A DNA stretch of 45,607 nucleotides from assembly GCA_017408725.1 (NCBI GenBank), contig JAFQUA010000050.1:1-45607 (forward strand), given 5' to 3'. The notes below the pieces were generated by a model, which worked only from the letters and a program-made list of their open reading frames with translations, was not told the origin of the DNA and ran no database searches. The position numbers and the translations under genes are program-made. The DNA comes from Oscillospiraceae bacterium. Its GTDB lineage: Bacteria; Bacillota_A; Clostridia; Oscillospirales; Oscillospiraceae. Positions 19,026 to 28,623 of this stretch are shown here, one piece after another (position 1 is the first letter of the stretch; each line of letters starts with the position of its first letter).

Positions 19026-19987
19026 ACATTTTGATTTTAAGTGCCGGAACCCGGAACAAAGTAGTTCAGTATTTCAAGCGTGCAATGAACGGCAAAGGCA
19101 ATGTGATCGCAACGGATATGAGCGAGCTTGCGCCTGCTGTATATGAGGCCGATAAGTTTTACAAAGTTCCCCGTATGACCGACGAAGTATACATAGATGC
19201 TGTTTTCGATATTTGCAAAAAAGAAAACATTACCGGTGTCCTTTCCTTGATCGATCCGGAGCTTTCTCTGCTCGCAAAACACAAAGATGCGTTTGCCGCT
19301 TTGGGCGTTACGGTGATTGGTTCTTCCTATGAACTGTGTGAGCGGGCGCTGGATAAGATGGAAATGTATGAGTGGCTGTGCGCCATGGGTTACCGCTGTG
19401 CAAAAAGCTATGTGGACAAGGAAGCGTTTTACGCGGATGTGGAAGCCGGAAAGATCCAGTATCCCGTATTTGTAAAGCCTGTCCGGGGCAGCGCCAGCGC
19501 TGCCATTTCCAAGGTATACGACAAAGAAACCGTTGATCTGCTGTTTGCCCATAACGACAACCTGATGATCCAGGAGTTCCTGAACGGTCAGGAGATCGGC
19601 GCCGATGTGTATATTGACATGATCAGCGGCGAGGTGGTTTCCATCTTCACAAAAAAGAAGATCGTCATGCGCGCCGGCGAAACGGACAAGGCCGTTTCCT
19701 TTCAGGATGAAAAGCTGTTCGCGCTGATCGAGAAGTTTGCAAAAGAAAGCGGCTGGTCCGGCCAGATCGACATCGATATTTTTGATGTGAACGGCAAGTA
19801 CTACATCTCCGAGGTCAACCCCCGCTTTGGCGGCGGCTATCCCCATGCATACGAATGCGGCTGTGACCATATGACCTTGATTCTAAACAATCTGAGCGGT
19901 CAGGCAAACGAAAAGCGTATCGGAATGTATGACGAGAACATCTACATGATGAAATATAACGAGATTATGGTTTCCCGTGGACAGTAA
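19022..19987 (+). CDS. ATP-grasp ligase (carboxylate-amine/thiol ligase family)
   Basis: This 321-residue ATP-grasp protein resembles carbamoyl-phosphate-synthase-large-subunit-like ligases. The N-terminal pre-ATP-grasp Rossmann part (MNILILSAGTRNKVVQYF) leads to the ATP-binding core with YPVFVKPVRGSASAAI (nucleotide-binding Lys and small loop) and LMIQEFLNGQEIGADVYID, and to the metal-binding YYISEVNPRFGGGYPHA (E-x-N). Such enzymes activate a carboxylate as acyl phosphate and join it to an amine. The start overlaps the decarboxylase stop (ATGA), so the two products are made together. Plausible substrates are an amino acid plus the 4-amino sugar, or an amine plus the hexuronate predicted for this cluster; neither is shown by the sequence. 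Confidence 0.85.
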   Translation: MNILILSAGTRNKVVQYFKRAMNGKGNVIATDMSELAPAVYEADKFYKVPRMTDEVYIDAVFDICKKENITGVLSLIDPELSLLAKHKDAFAALGVTVIGSSYELCERALDKMEMYEWLCAMGYRCAKSYVDKEAFYADVEAGKIQYPVFVKPVRGSASAAISKVYDKETVDLLFAHNDNLMIQEFLNGQEIGADVYIDMISGEVVSIFTKKKIVMRAGETDKAVSFQDEKLFALIEKFAKESGWSGQIDIDIFDVNGKYYISEVNPRFGGGYPHAYECGCDHMTLILNNLSGQANEKRIGMYDENIYMMKYNEIMVSRGQ

Positions 19988-20026
19988 TAACAAAACGCCT
20001 GGGCGGGCAACGAATAGGAGTCGATT

Positions 20027-21112
20027 ATGAAGGTTTTAATCTTGGCAAACGATGCCGATGGCCTATACGGTTTCCGCAGAGAGCTTTTGCAGGCGCTGAT
20101 TGCGCAAAAACATGAAGTGTATGTCTCTGTACCCGATGACCCCGGTGTGGAGTTAATACGGCAGATGGGCTGTCACTTTTGTCCCACGGATATGGACCGG
20201 CGCGGCACAAATCCTGCAAAGGATCTTAAGCTGATCCTGCATTATTTCAAAATATTGAAACAGATCAAACCGCATATGGTATTTACCTATACCATCAAGC
20301 CAAATGTATATGGAGGCCTCGCCTGCGCATTGTCCGGCGTTCCCTATGCCCCCAATATCACCGGTCTGGGTACCGCAGTGGAAAACGGCGGCATGCTGCA
20401 GAAGATAACGCTGATGCTCTACCGTTTTGGTCTGCGCAAGGCACAACGGGTCTTTTTCCAAAATCAGGCAAACCAGAAGTTTATGCTGGACAAAAAAATC
20501 GTCAGAGGTTCCCACACACTACTCCCCGGTTCCGGTGTAAATTTGGAAAGATTTACATTGCTTCCCTATCCCGCTGAAGAAGAGAACATTCGCTTTTTGT
20601 TCATTGGGCGAGTCATGAGAGATAAGGGCGTCGGCGAACTGCTTTCCGCCGCAAGAACCATCAAAGCGAAATATCCTGATGTATGCTTTGACATCGTCGG
20701 CGGATATGACGAAGACTTCACCGGGGAAATCGAACAGGCGGTGGCGGAGAATATCGTTATTTATCACGGAAGCCAGTCCGACGTGCGTCCTTTTATAGAA
20801 AATGCCCTGTGCCTCGTTTTGCCTTCTTATCATGAAGGCATGGCAAATGTTCTGTTGGAAGGCGCTGCATCCGGCAGACCGGTCATTGCAACAAGAGTTC
20901 CCGGTTGTATCGAAACCTTTGACGAAAATGTATCGGGATTGGGCTGTGATATAAAAAGCGCCGAGTCCCTTGCGGCCGCTATGGAAACGTTCATAAACAT
21001 GCCCTACGAACGAAGAAAAAGCATGGGTTTGGCAGGCCGTTCGAAAGTTGAACGGGAGTTTGACCGTGCGATTGTGGTAAATGCTTATTTAACCGAACTG
21101 GAAAGAACTTAG
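20027..21112 (+). CDS. Glycosyltransferase family 4 (PglA/WbnH-like)
   Basis: This 361-residue retaining GT-B glycosyltransferase has an N-terminal acceptor domain starting KVLILANDADGLYGFRREL, with HMVFTYTIKPNVYGG and the short LLPGSGVNLERF typical of the PglA-like group. The C-terminal donor domain has FLFIGRVMRDKGVGELL, the ExxxxxxxE region SYHEGMANVLLEGAASG and RPVIATRVPGC. PglA-type enzymes add GalNAc to the first lipid-linked sugar, which would suit second-sugar transfer here, but donor and linkage are inferred. TAGGAG lies 7 nt before the ATG. The gene follows the ATP-grasp gene by 39 bp. Confidence 0.88.
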   Translation: MKVLILANDADGLYGFRRELLQALIAQKHEVYVSVPDDPGVELIRQMGCHFCPTDMDRRGTNPAKDLKLILHYFKILKQIKPHMVFTYTIKPNVYGGLACALSGVPYAPNITGLGTAVENGGMLQKITLMLYRFGLRKAQRVFFQNQANQKFMLDKKIVRGSHTLLPGSGVNLERFTLLPYPAEEENIRFLFIGRVMRDKGVGELLSAARTIKAKYPDVCFDIVGGYDEDFTGEIEQAVAENIVIYHGSQSDVRPFIENALCLVLPSYHEGMANVLLEGAASGRPVIATRVPGCIETFDENVSGLGCDIKSAESLAAAMETFINMPYERRKSMGLAGRSKVEREFDRAIVVNAYLTELERT

Positions 21113-21146
21113 TCGGTATATTTATTAAAGAAAGCGAGTAATTAAA

Positions 21147-22457
21147 ATGTCTCTTTACGAAAAGATTCTACGCGGAGAAGAAAAGTTATCCCTCGTTGGT
21201 CTGGGCTATGTCGGTATGCCTATCGCAGTTGCTTTTGCAAAAAAGGTTAAGGTTATCGGCTACGACTTGAACGCTAAAAAAATCGAACTGTACAAATCCG
21301 GTATCGATCCGACGAACGAGGTCGGAAATGAGGCAATCAAAAACACTACTGTGGAATTTACTTCCGATGAAACCAAACTGCGGGAAGCAAAGTTCCATAT
21401 TGTTGCCGTTCCAACGCCGGTACATGATGACCATACACCCGATTTGACCCCTGTTGAAGGCGCAAGCCGCATTTTGGGCAGAAATCTTACCAAGGGAAGC
21501 ATTGTAGTATTTGAATCTACGGTTTATCCCGGCGTAACAGAGGAAGTTTGCCTGCCGATCCTGGAAAAAGAGTCGGGCCTGAAGTGCGGCGTAGACTTTA
21601 AGATCGGTTATTCTCCCGAGCGTATCAACCCCGGCGACCGGGTCCACAGACTGGAAACAATCACAAAAATTGTTTCCGGCATGGACAACGAATCCCTGGA
21701 GGAAATCGCAAAGGTATACGAACTGGTTGTCGATGCCGGTGTGCACAGAGCCTCCAGCATCAAAGTGGCTGAGGCAGCAAAGGTCATTGAAAACAGCCAG
21801 AGAGATATTAACATCGCATTCATGAACGAGCTTTCCATCATTTTTAACAAGCTCGGTATCGATACCAAATCCGTTCTGGAGGCAGCCGGAACCAAATGGA
21901 ACTTCCTGAAGTTCTATCCCGGCTTGGTGGGTGGACACTGCATTGGCGTAGACCCCTATTATCTCACCTACAAAGCGGAGCAGACTGGTTACCACAGCCA
22001 GGTTATTCTGGCCGGACGCCGCATCAATGACGATATGGGCAAATATGTGGCGGAGAATGTGGTAAAAAATCTGATAAAAGCCGGAAAGCCGGTCAGAAAT
22101 GCCAAGGTTGCAATTTTGGGATTTACCTTCAAGGAGAATTGCCCGGATACCCGCAACACAAAGATTTTTGACATCGTGAAGGAACTGCGGGAATACGAAA
22201 TTGAGCCTGTTATCGCAGATCCTGCAGCGGATGCAGCGGAGGCCAAGCATCTTTACGGTGTGGAATTCGTAGAAATGAGCACCATTACCGGCATGGACGC
22301 CGTTGTGCTGGCTGTTGCCCATGCCGAATTCGCGCACTTTAGCATGAGTGATATAAGCAAGTTCTTTGGCGAGGGTCAAAAGGTTTTGCTGGACATCAAG
22401 GGCTTGCTGAACAGAAACGAATACGAAACTGCCGGATATTTGTATTGGAGGCTATGA
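21147..22457 (+). CDS. UDP-N-acetylhexosamine 6-dehydrogenase (WbpA/TviB family)
   Basis: This NAD-dependent enzyme oxidises C6 of a UDP-HexNAc to the uronic acid, most likely UDP-GlcNAc to UDP-GlcNAcA. The 436 residues match the WbpA/TviB length. Seen are the N-terminal Rossmann motif SLVGLGYVGMPIAVAFA, GYSPERINPGD, IENSQRDINIAFMNEL, and the active-site cysteine C265 in GLVGGHCIGVDPYYL, followed by GYHSQVILAGRRIND and the C-terminal UDP-binding domain with KENCPDTRNTKI. The sequence fits TviB/WbpA better than UDP-glucose dehydrogenase. It is immediately followed by a TviC/WbpP-type 4-epimerase, the pair that makes UDP-GalNAcA in Vi-antigen-type pathways. The RBS upstream of the ATG is weak (AAGAAAGCGAG). 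Confidence 0.9.
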   Translation: MSLYEKILRGEEKLSLVGLGYVGMPIAVAFAKKVKVIGYDLNAKKIELYKSGIDPTNEVGNEAIKNTTVEFTSDETKLREAKFHIVAVPTPVHDDHTPDLTPVEGASRILGRNLTKGSIVVFESTVYPGVTEEVCLPILEKESGLKCGVDFKIGYSPERINPGDRVHRLETITKIVSGMDNESLEEIAKVYELVVDAGVHRASSIKVAEAAKVIENSQRDINIAFMNELSIIFNKLGIDTKSVLEAAGTKWNFLKFYPGLVGGHCIGVDPYYLTYKAEQTGYHSQVILAGRRINDDMGKYVAENVVKNLIKAGKPVRNAKVAILGFTFKENCPDTRNTKIFDIVKELREYEIEPVIADPAADAAEAKHLYGVEFVEMSTITGMDAVVLAVAHAEFAHFSMSDISKFFGEGQKVLLDIKGLLNRNEYETAGYLYWRL

Positions 22458-22459
22458 TT

Positions 22460-23434
22460 ATGGGCTATAAGCATCTGCGTTTTCCTGACAATTCATTGTT
22501 TCTCGTTACCGGTGGTGCCGGATTTATCGGATCCAACCTTTGTGAAGCAATTTTGAAGCTTGGATATAAGGTTCGTTGTTTGGACGACTTATCCACAGGC
22601 AAGCAAGAAAATGTGGATATGTTTCAGAATAATCCCAACTATGAATTTGTCAAAGGTGACATCAAAGACTTTGACACTTGCATGAAAGCCTGCGAAGGTG
22701 TGGATTTCGTTCTGAACCAAGCCGCTTGGGGCAGCGTTCCCCGGTCTATCGAGATGCCCCTTTTCTATTGCGTCAATAATATTCAAGGCACCCTCAATAT
22801 GATGGAAGCCGCAAGACAAAATGGCGTGAAGAAATTTGTGTACGCATCTTCTTCCTCTGTTTACGGCGATGAGCCTAACTTGCCCAAAACAGAAGGCCGG
22901 GAGGGCAATCTGCTTTCCCCCTATGCGCTGACCAAACGGTGCGACGAAGAATGGGCAAAACAGTACACCAGACACTACGGTCTTGACACTTACGGCCTGC
23001 GTTATTTCAATGTATTCGGCCGCAGACAGGATCCCTATGGCGCTTATGCCGCCGTCATTCCGAAGTTTATTAAGCAGCTGCTTGACGGTGAACAGCCGAC
23101 CATCAATGGTGACGGCAAGCAAAGCCGCGATTTTACCTACATTGAAAATGTCATTGAAGCAAATCTGAAGGCTTGTCTTGCGCCAAGCGAGGTTGCAGGT
23201 GAGGCATTTAACATCGCTTATGGCGGCAGAGAATATCTGATCGATATTTACTACAACCTTACAAAAGCCTTGAAAGTTGATATTGAGCCTAACTTTGGCC
23301 CTGACCGCAAAGGCGATATAAAGCACAGCAACGCAGACATTTCAAAGGCACAAAAGCTTTTGGGATATGATCCGGAATATGATTTTGCCAAGGGCCTTAC
23401 TGAAGCAATTGAATGGTATAAGGAAAATCTGTGA
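22460..23434 (+). CDS. NAD-dependent UDP-HexNAc(A) 4-epimerase (WbpP/TviC family SDR)
   Basis: This 324-residue extended SDR is an epimerase of the WbpP/TviC/Gne group. The N-terminal extension before the Rossmann motif (FLVTGGAGFIGSNL), VLNQAAWGSVPRSIEMP, KFVYASSSSVYGDEPNLPK, SPYALTKRCDEEWAKQY (YxxxK analogue with S/Y/K) and the signature GLRYFNVFGRRQDPYGAYA are characteristic. It would invert C4 of UDP-GlcNAc or UDP-GlcNAcA, giving GalNAc or GalNAcA. I start at the ATG at 22460, 8 nt after GGAGG; the ATG at 22454 overlaps the upstream stop but stands only 2-3 nt from the ribosome-binding site. Coupling to the 6-dehydrogenase is nearly direct. Confidence 0.9.
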   Translation: MGYKHLRFPDNSLFLVTGGAGFIGSNLCEAILKLGYKVRCLDDLSTGKQENVDMFQNNPNYEFVKGDIKDFDTCMKACEGVDFVLNQAAWGSVPRSIEMPLFYCVNNIQGTLNMMEAARQNGVKKFVYASSSSVYGDEPNLPKTEGREGNLLSPYALTKRCDEEWAKQYTRHYGLDTYGLRYFNVFGRRQDPYGAYAAVIPKFIKQLLDGEQPTINGDGKQSRDFTYIENVIEANLKACLAPSEVAGEAFNIAYGGREYLIDIYYNLTKALKVDIEPNFGPDRKGDIKHSNADISKAQKLLGYDPEYDFAKGLTEAIEWYKENL

Positions 23435-23445
23435 TGGAGATAAAA

Positions 23446-24552
23446 ATGGAACCAGTAAGAGTTTTGCATATGATTGGAAATTTGGGAATCGGCGGATCTC
23501 AAGTTTTGGTCATCAATTTGCTGCGGGCCATAGACCGGAGCAAAGTCCAATTTGACTTTATCGTCGACCGTCCGGAATCAGATGAGCTGGCTGCTGCCGT
23601 TCGTGAACTTGGCTCCCGGATTTATTCGGTGCCGACTTTTGTCGGGCATAACATCAGGGAAGTGCAAAAAGCTTGGAATCAGTTCTTCCTGGAGCACCCG
23701 GAGTATAAAATTTTGCATTCTCATGTGCGCAGTTATGCCAGCATCTATTTGCCCATAGCAAAAAAACACGGACTGAAAACCATCATTCACAGCCACAGCA
23801 CCTCCAACGGCAAAGGCCTTGTTTCCGCTGTGAAAAAAGTCCTGCAATATCCCCTCCGTTATCAGGCAGATTACTTTTTCAGCTGCTCTGAAGAAGCAGG
23901 AAAGTGGCTGTTTGGCAATAAAATCGTAAAATGCGACCGGCACTATCTTTTGAGAAATGCTGTCGATGCGAAGGCATACCTTTTTAACGAGGAAACACGG
24001 CAGTCTTACAGACAAGCTCTTGCCATTGGTGAAAATGACACTGTTTATTCACATGTAGGCCGGTTGCACCCCTCTAAGAACCACACATTCCTGCTCAACG
24101 TATTCAAAAAGATTCATACGCGCAACCCTGACACGAAGCTGTTGCTGATCGGTGACGGCGAATTACGGCAGCAAATCGAACAGCAGATCGCGGAACTGAG
24201 TATTCATGATGCGATTTTGCTTTTGGGCAGCAGGCAGGATATTCCTCAGCTTTTGCAGGCGGCAGATTTCTTCTTGTTCCCGTCTTTGTGGGAAGGCTTA
24301 GGTCTTGCCGCAATCGAAGCGCAGGCAGCCGGTTTGGGGTGTATTTGTTCCGATCAGGTGCCGCCATTGGTAAAGGTGACAGAAAATTGCCATTTTCTCC
24401 CGTTAGACGAGGAGCAGTGGGTTACCGCTGCGCTAAACGCGCCCAAGGACCGTGTTGTTGCCTACGAGCAAATTCAGCAGGCGGGATACGATATTTATGC
24501 TGCAGCCCAATGGTTGGCGGCTTTCTATGAGGATCTGTGGCAGAAGGCTTAA
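23446..24552 (+). CDS. Glycosyltransferase family 4
   Basis: This 368-residue GT-B enzyme starts with VRVLHMIGNLGIGGSQVLVINLL, the GGxE/Q-type loop usual for GT4. It continues with ILHSHVRSYASIYLP, HSHSTSNGKG, a donor domain with SHVGRLHPSKNHTFLLNVF and the retaining-enzyme region FPSLWEGLGLAAIEAQAAGL, and ends with a short helix. I chose the ATG at 23446 behind GGAG (6 nt); the in-frame ATG at 23434 overlaps the epimerase stop and is an alternative that would add four residues. Donor and acceptor sugars are unknown. It resembles exopolysaccharide GTs of Firmicutes that begin the same way. A 39-bp gap leads to the GT2 gene. Confidence 0.88.
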   Translation: MEPVRVLHMIGNLGIGGSQVLVINLLRAIDRSKVQFDFIVDRPESDELAAAVRELGSRIYSVPTFVGHNIREVQKAWNQFFLEHPEYKILHSHVRSYASIYLPIAKKHGLKTIIHSHSTSNGKGLVSAVKKVLQYPLRYQADYFFSCSEEAGKWLFGNKIVKCDRHYLLRNAVDAKAYLFNEETRQSYRQALAIGENDTVYSHVGRLHPSKNHTFLLNVFKKIHTRNPDTKLLLIGDGELRQQIEQQIAELSIHDAILLLGSRQDIPQLLQAADFFLFPSLWEGLGLAAIEAQAAGLGCICSDQVPPLVKVTENCHFLPLDEEQWVTAALNAPKDRVVAYEQIQQAGYDIYAAAQWLAAFYEDLWQKA

Positions 24553-24591
24553 TATAATTGCTGCAAAGCGGTATTGAAACGGAGATGCTTT

Positions 24592-25464
24592 ATGGACAAG
24601 ACAATTGCCTGCGTCATTGTAAATTATAATGACTGGAAAAGGACACTGTCTCTTACAGATGCGATCAAAGGATACAGCAGCATCGCTCACATCATTGTCG
24701 TGGATAACTGTTCTACCGATGATTCAAGAGCGCGTTTGCAAGAATACCACAATGATAAATTTGTATACATTGAATCCGACAAAAACGGTGGATACGGATA
24801 CGGAAACAATGTGGGTATTCGTGCCGCGGAGAAGTTGGGCGCTGATTATGTGCTGATCGCAAACCCCGATGTGGTTTTCAGTGATGCCTGTGTCGAGAAA
24901 ATGTTGGACACCATGATGAACACCCCGGATTGCGCGGTGGTGGGCGCACGGGAAACCTATTTGGGTGTAAACGGCTGGCGCTATACATCTGATTTGCACG
25001 ACATTTTAAGTACCAGTCTAATCTTTAATAAGCTTTTGAAAAAGCGCTACTATCCGGCTTCCTATTTTGAGGGCAAGGATCAGGTTCCGGTGGATGTGAT
25101 CCCCGGATGCTTTTTGCTGATCGATCTGAAAATTATGCTCCGGCACGGTATGTATGACGAAGAATTTTTCCTGTATGAAGAAGAAAAGGTTCTTTACTGC
25201 AAAATGCAAAAGGCAGGATACGGTTCGTATGTTTCGTTAACAGTTCCGTTTGAGCATCGTCATGTGGATTCAGCAGTTACTGTTTCAAAAACGCTGACCG
25301 GCAAGAAACGGCTTTTGAAGAGCAAGCTGCTGTTTTTGAAAAAATACAGAAATCTCTCATGGGCAATGATGGCATTTGCAAAAGTTTTTTTTGTGCTTAC
25401 CATGGTTGAAATGGCCCTATACGCCAGTGTGCTTGTGTTAAAGGAGCGTTTGCATGATAAATAG
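24592..25464 (+). CDS. Glycosyltransferase family 2 (rhamnosyltransferase-like)
   Basis: This 290-residue GT-A enzyme starts [17 protein letters not shown], with [35 protein letters not shown] (metal-binding DxD-like stretch) and [19 protein letters not shown] (catalytic-base region). One hydrophobic segment near the C-terminus ([20 protein letters not shown]) probably attaches it to the membrane. Proteins of this shape are often annotated as rhamnosyltransferases, and dTDP-rhamnose genes lie in the same operon, but the donor is inferred. The ATG at 24592 stands 7 nt after GGAG; the TTG at 24574 lies upstream of the ribosome-binding site. The end overlaps the acetyltransferase start by 11 bp. 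Confidence 0.85.
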   Translation: MDKTIACVIVNYNDWKRTLSLTDAIKGYSSIAHIIVVDNCSTDDSRARLQEYHNDKFVYIESDKNGGYGYGNNVGIRAAEKLGADYVLIANPDVVFSDACVEKMLDTMMNTPDCAVVGARETYLGVNGWRYTSDLHDILSTSLIFNKLLKKRYYPASYFEGKDQVPVDVIPGCFLLIDLKIMLRHGMYDEEFFLYEEEKVLYCKMQKAGYGSYVSLTVPFEHRHVDSAVTVSKTLTGKKRLLKSKLLFLKKYRNLSWAMMAFAKVFFVLTMVEMALYASVLVLKERLHDK

Positions 25465-26083
25465 ATTGGTGAAGCTGTTCTTTTTTCGTCTGAAATGGAG
25501 AAAGCAAAACAAGCATAACCGTACATCTGCTAAAAAAGTGTTTGATGCGAACAAGGTGAGCGTGGGTAATGAAACCTACGGAAGCTTGATCGTCTATAAC
25601 TATTCTTCCGATCAGGAATTCCTGAAAATCGGTAGCTATGTGTCAATATCAGCAGATGTTAAGTTTATATTGGGCGGAAACCATATTATGGATCGGTTGT
25701 CCACCTTCCCGTTCGATACATTTTTCTATGAGTTGGGCGATGTCTCAACAACCAAGGGTCCCATCACAATTAGTGATGATGTCTGGATCGGCATGAATTC
25801 TATTATCCTGTCCGGTGTAACCGTTGGACAAGGCGCGGTGATTGCCGCAGGTTCTGTTGTAACAAAGGACGTTCCTCCCTATGCGATTGTGGCAGGCGCA
25901 CCGGCTAAGGTGATACGTTACCGGTTCAACGAAGATACCATCCGGCACTTATGTAAAATCGATTTCAGCAAAATCGACAGCAAGTTTTTAGCTGAGAATA
26001 AGGATTTGCTGATCACCCCGTTGACCCCGGATACATTAAATAAGCTTAAGGAGAGACTGCATAATGAGGAAATGGAAGGTTAA
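25454..26083 (+). CDS. Hexapeptide-repeat acyltransferase (CatB/Vat-type XAT family)
   Basis: This 209-residue left-handed beta-helix acetyltransferase carries a long loop with [14 protein letters not shown], holding the catalytic His of the xenobiotic-acetyltransferase (XAT) group, and the hexapeptide run [20 protein letters not shown] followed by [30 protein letters not shown]. In glycan clusters such proteins O-acetylate sugars. It is not of the PglD type, whose N-terminal UDP-sugar-binding domain is absent, so I do not assign it to 4-N-acetylation of the amino sugar. It overlaps the GT2 gene by 11 bp and the polymerase gene by 20 bp, so translation is coupled on both sides. Confidence 0.87.
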   Translation: MINRLVKLFFFRLKWRKQNKHNRTSAKKVFDANKVSVGNETYGSLIVYNYSSDQEFLKIGSYVSISADVKFILGGNHIMDRLSTFPFDTFFYELGDVSTTKGPITISDDVWIGMNSIILSGVTVGQGAVIAAGSVVTKDVPPYAIVAGAPAKVIRYRFNEDTIRHLCKIDFSKIDSKFLAENKDLLITPLTPDTLNKLKERLHNEEMEG

Positions 26084-28604
26084 CTTTTCAGAAAATCTGG
26101 AAATTGCTTTTTCTGAAAAAATCTCGATGAGCATCTCAAAGCAGGCTCTATTATGGCTGTTTCTGTTGATTGGAACCACTGCAACGCTGTGGATGAAGTA
26201 TGGCTTCGTGCTCCTGATTGCCGCGCTGATTGCAAAGGTGGTCCATCTTGGAACCAAAACAAAAACATTCAACGGTAAGGCACTGGTTTTCTTACTGCTC
26301 TTCCTACCCTTCTATTCATTACTGCGCGTGGCGATCATTAACATCGGAATTGATTTAAAGATTTTCAATTATATTCGCGATCTCGTGATTGCTGCCATGG
26401 CGGTTCTTTCCCTTGTGGATGTGCTTAAGCGCAAACCGGAAATCCGCAAATTAGACTGGCTTTGGATCATTTTCATTGTAAACTGGGCCGTTGGCGCTGT
26501 GATCTCCGTTCTCAACGGCTACTTGGCAGTAGGCCTCACGGGATTGCATTATGTGGCGATTCCTGCCGTGCTGTACTTGATCATTCGGTATGGCGAGTGT
26601 GATCTGTCCAGCAAGCAAATCATGGATACCTATATTCGCACAGCCGCAGTTGTGGGCATTGTGGGCCTTACGGTCTATGTTTTCCGGCCTGCGCAGTATT
26701 GTGAACTGTTCCGACTTTCCGGCAACACCGTAAATCCTTGGACCTACATCAGAATGGTCAGCGTATTTTTAACACCGAATGTTTGCGGCAATTACTTTGC
26801 CATTGCGGTTGCCTGCGCCCTTGCGCAATGGATGAGTGGCAACCGTCATCGCTTAGCCCCACTTGCACTGTTCCTGGTGTGTGTGGTTTTGAGCATGTCC
26901 AGAGGCGCATGGCTGTTTTTGGGTGTCATCGTCATTGCGTTCTGTTTTGTTAGACCCAAGACCGGCTATAAGCTGCTGATCGTTGGTGTGATCGCTTTCC
27001 TGCTGGTTATGCTGAACATCGGAAACGTGTCGATTATCGGCGATTTGAGAAACCGCATTCTCTCTATTTTCGACTTTAGTAATCTTTCTTCTTACGACCG
27101 TATTACAACATGGATCAATGCACTTTCCATTGCGATCCAACATCCGCTGGGTTTAGGAATCGGCGTTGGAACAACGGCGCAGATTACACACGGAACCGTG
27201 GCCGAAGTTGCCGTCGTGGATAGTTTCTATGTGAAAACCATAATCGAAACCGGTTTGCTGGGTGTTGTTTTCTGTGTCGCTTTTATCACTTGGGGCATTA
27301 TTACAAGCGTATCCAACCTGACCAAAAAGAAGACGGATATTTCCGCGTGCGCATGTTTTGTGTGCTTGGGCTGCCTGATACAAGCCATTCCCAGTAATGT
27401 TTTTGACTTTGTTTGTACCGCTCCCTGGTTTTGGCTGTTTTTAGGTCTGGCTGCGAAAGAAGATCCTACAGAGCAAAATACGATTGATAGATATATGAAA
27501 AAGAATAAACTTAGAGTTTTATATTTGAATAACACTCCCTGGGACTGGATCCTCCAGCGTTCCCAGATGCTGGCTTTAGGCTTAGACAAAAAATTTGACT
27601 GCGTTGTTTTGGACCGGTACTTCTTGTTGGCCAAGAGCGAGGACCTGCATAATCCTCAACCCCAGAAATTAGTAAAGATCCCCCAGCTCCGGGGCGGTGG
27701 AAAAATCGATGCAATCACCAAACTCAATGATTTCGTGTTCGCTGCCACCATCCGGTACTATATCAAAGATTGCGATGTTGTTTGGTGTTCTTACGCAAGC
27801 TTTGGTAAATTCATTCCTAAAAAGTATGCCGGCTGCGTAGTTTATGACTGCATGGATAACCATGTCGCACTGGCCCCGGAAAAGAACAAGGAGAAATTGC
27901 GCCGGGACGAACAAATTTTGGTTTCCCGGTCAGATATTCGCATTTGCAGCAGCCAAAAGCTGACAGAAGCGGTGCCCGGAATGAAGGATGCCCATGTCGT
28001 GCGAAACGGATTTGTTCCGGAAGCGCCTCTGCCTGCCAAGGCCTCTTGCATCAAGGACCGTTATACCGTCGGATATTTTGGCGCAATCGAGCATTGGTTT
28101 GATTTCGAGAAGCTGACCCAGAGCACAAAACAGTTTTCGCAATTGGAATACCGATTGATTGGACCGTTCTCCGCCGCAAAATTTTCCAGTGACGAGAAAG
28201 GCTTCAAGCAAATGCTGGATGAAAACCGCATCTATTTTGAAGGTATCATCAAGCATGACGATTTGAAGGACTATGTAAAGGACTATGACGCACTGATTAT
28301 GCCCTTCAAAGTCAATGATGTGATCCTGTCGGTAGACCCCGTAAAGCTGTATGAATATATCTGCTACGGAAAGTGTGTAATCTCGGTTTGGTATCCGGAG
28401 ATTGATCGTTTTTCTCCCTATGTTTACTTCTACCGCAACGAGGAAGAGTTCCTCGCGCTGATGGAAGAACTGGTACAAAACGGTTTTGCACCAAAATATG
28501 ACACCGTGGCACAAACCCAATTCCTGAATGACAACACCTGGGAAAAACGGTGTGCTTCCGCAATCCAGTTAATTGAAAATCATTTCGATAAAAAGAACAC
28601 ATAA
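26064..28604 (+). CDS. wzy: Wzy-like O-antigen polymerase/ligase fused to a GT-B glycosyltransferase
   Basis: This 846-residue two-part protein has an N-terminal half (residues 1 to about 470) that is a polytopic membrane protein with some ten to twelve hydrophobic segments, [15 protein letters not shown] and the late periplasmic-loop signature [19 protein letters not shown] of the Wzy/WaaL superfamily. The C-terminal half (from about residue 478, [15 protein letters not shown]) is a soluble GT-B glycosyltransferase with [28 protein letters not shown] and [19 protein letters not shown]. The frame is continuous and no ribosome-binding site precedes the internal Met478, so one polypeptide is expected. 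AAGGAG lies about 10 nt before the ATG. A polymerase (reaction on the outer face) fused to a cytoplasmic transferase is unusual. Confidence 0.88.
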   Translation: MRKWKVNFSENLEIAFSEKISMSISKQALLWLFLLIGTTATLWMKYGFVLLIAALIAKVVHLGTKTKTFNGKALVFLLLFLPFYSLLRVAIINIGIDLKIFNYIRDLVIAAMAVLSLVDVLKRKPEIRKLDWLWIIFIVNWAVGAVISVLNGYLAVGLTGLHYVAIPAVLYLIIRYGECDLSSKQIMDTYIRTAAVVGIVGLTVYVFRPAQYCELFRLSGNTVNPWTYIRMVSVFLTPNVCGNYFAIAVACALAQWMSGNRHRLAPLALFLVCVVLSMSRGAWLFLGVIVIAFCFVRPKTGYKLLIVGVIAFLLVMLNIGNVSIIGDLRNRILSIFDFSNLSSYDRITTWINALSIAIQHPLGLGIGVGTTAQITHGTVAEVAVVDSFYVKTIIETGLLGVVFCVAFITWGIITSVSNLTKKKTDISACACFVCLGCLIQAIPSNVFDFVCTAPWFWLFLGLAAKEDPTEQNTIDRYMKKNKLRVLYLNNTPWDWILQRSQMLALGLDKKFDCVVLDRYFLLAKSEDLHNPQPQKLVKIPQLRGGGKIDAITKLNDFVFAATIRYYIKDCDVVWCSYASFGKFIPKKYAGCVVYDCMDNHVALAPEKNKEKLRRDEQILVSRSDIRICSSQKLTEAVPGMKDAHVVRNGFVPEAPLPAKASCIKDRYTVGYFGAIEHWFDFEKLTQSTKQFSQLEYRLIGPFSAAKFSSDEKGFKQMLDENRIYFEGIIKHDDLKDYVKDYDALIMPFKVNDVILSVDPVKLYEYICYGKCVISVWYPEIDRFSPYVYFYRNEEEFLALMEELVQNGFAPKYDTVAQTQFLNDNTWEKRCASAIQLIENHFDKKNT

Positions 28605-28623
28605 CGAAAAGGTGGGAACAACA

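Noticed and set aside
21186..22379. 397-codon minus-strand frame opposite the UDP-HexNAc dehydrogenase (similar long antisense frames at 8872-9981, 11905-12966, 14260-15543 and 16011-17030)
   Set aside because: Each lies antisense to a conserved enzyme, and the translations lack domain features.
25454..26083. Assignment of the acetyltransferase as PglD (4-amino-sugar N-acetyltransferase)
   Set aside because: PglD has an N-terminal UDP-sugar-binding Rossmann-like domain; this protein is a CatB/Vat-type XAT with a long catalytic loop.
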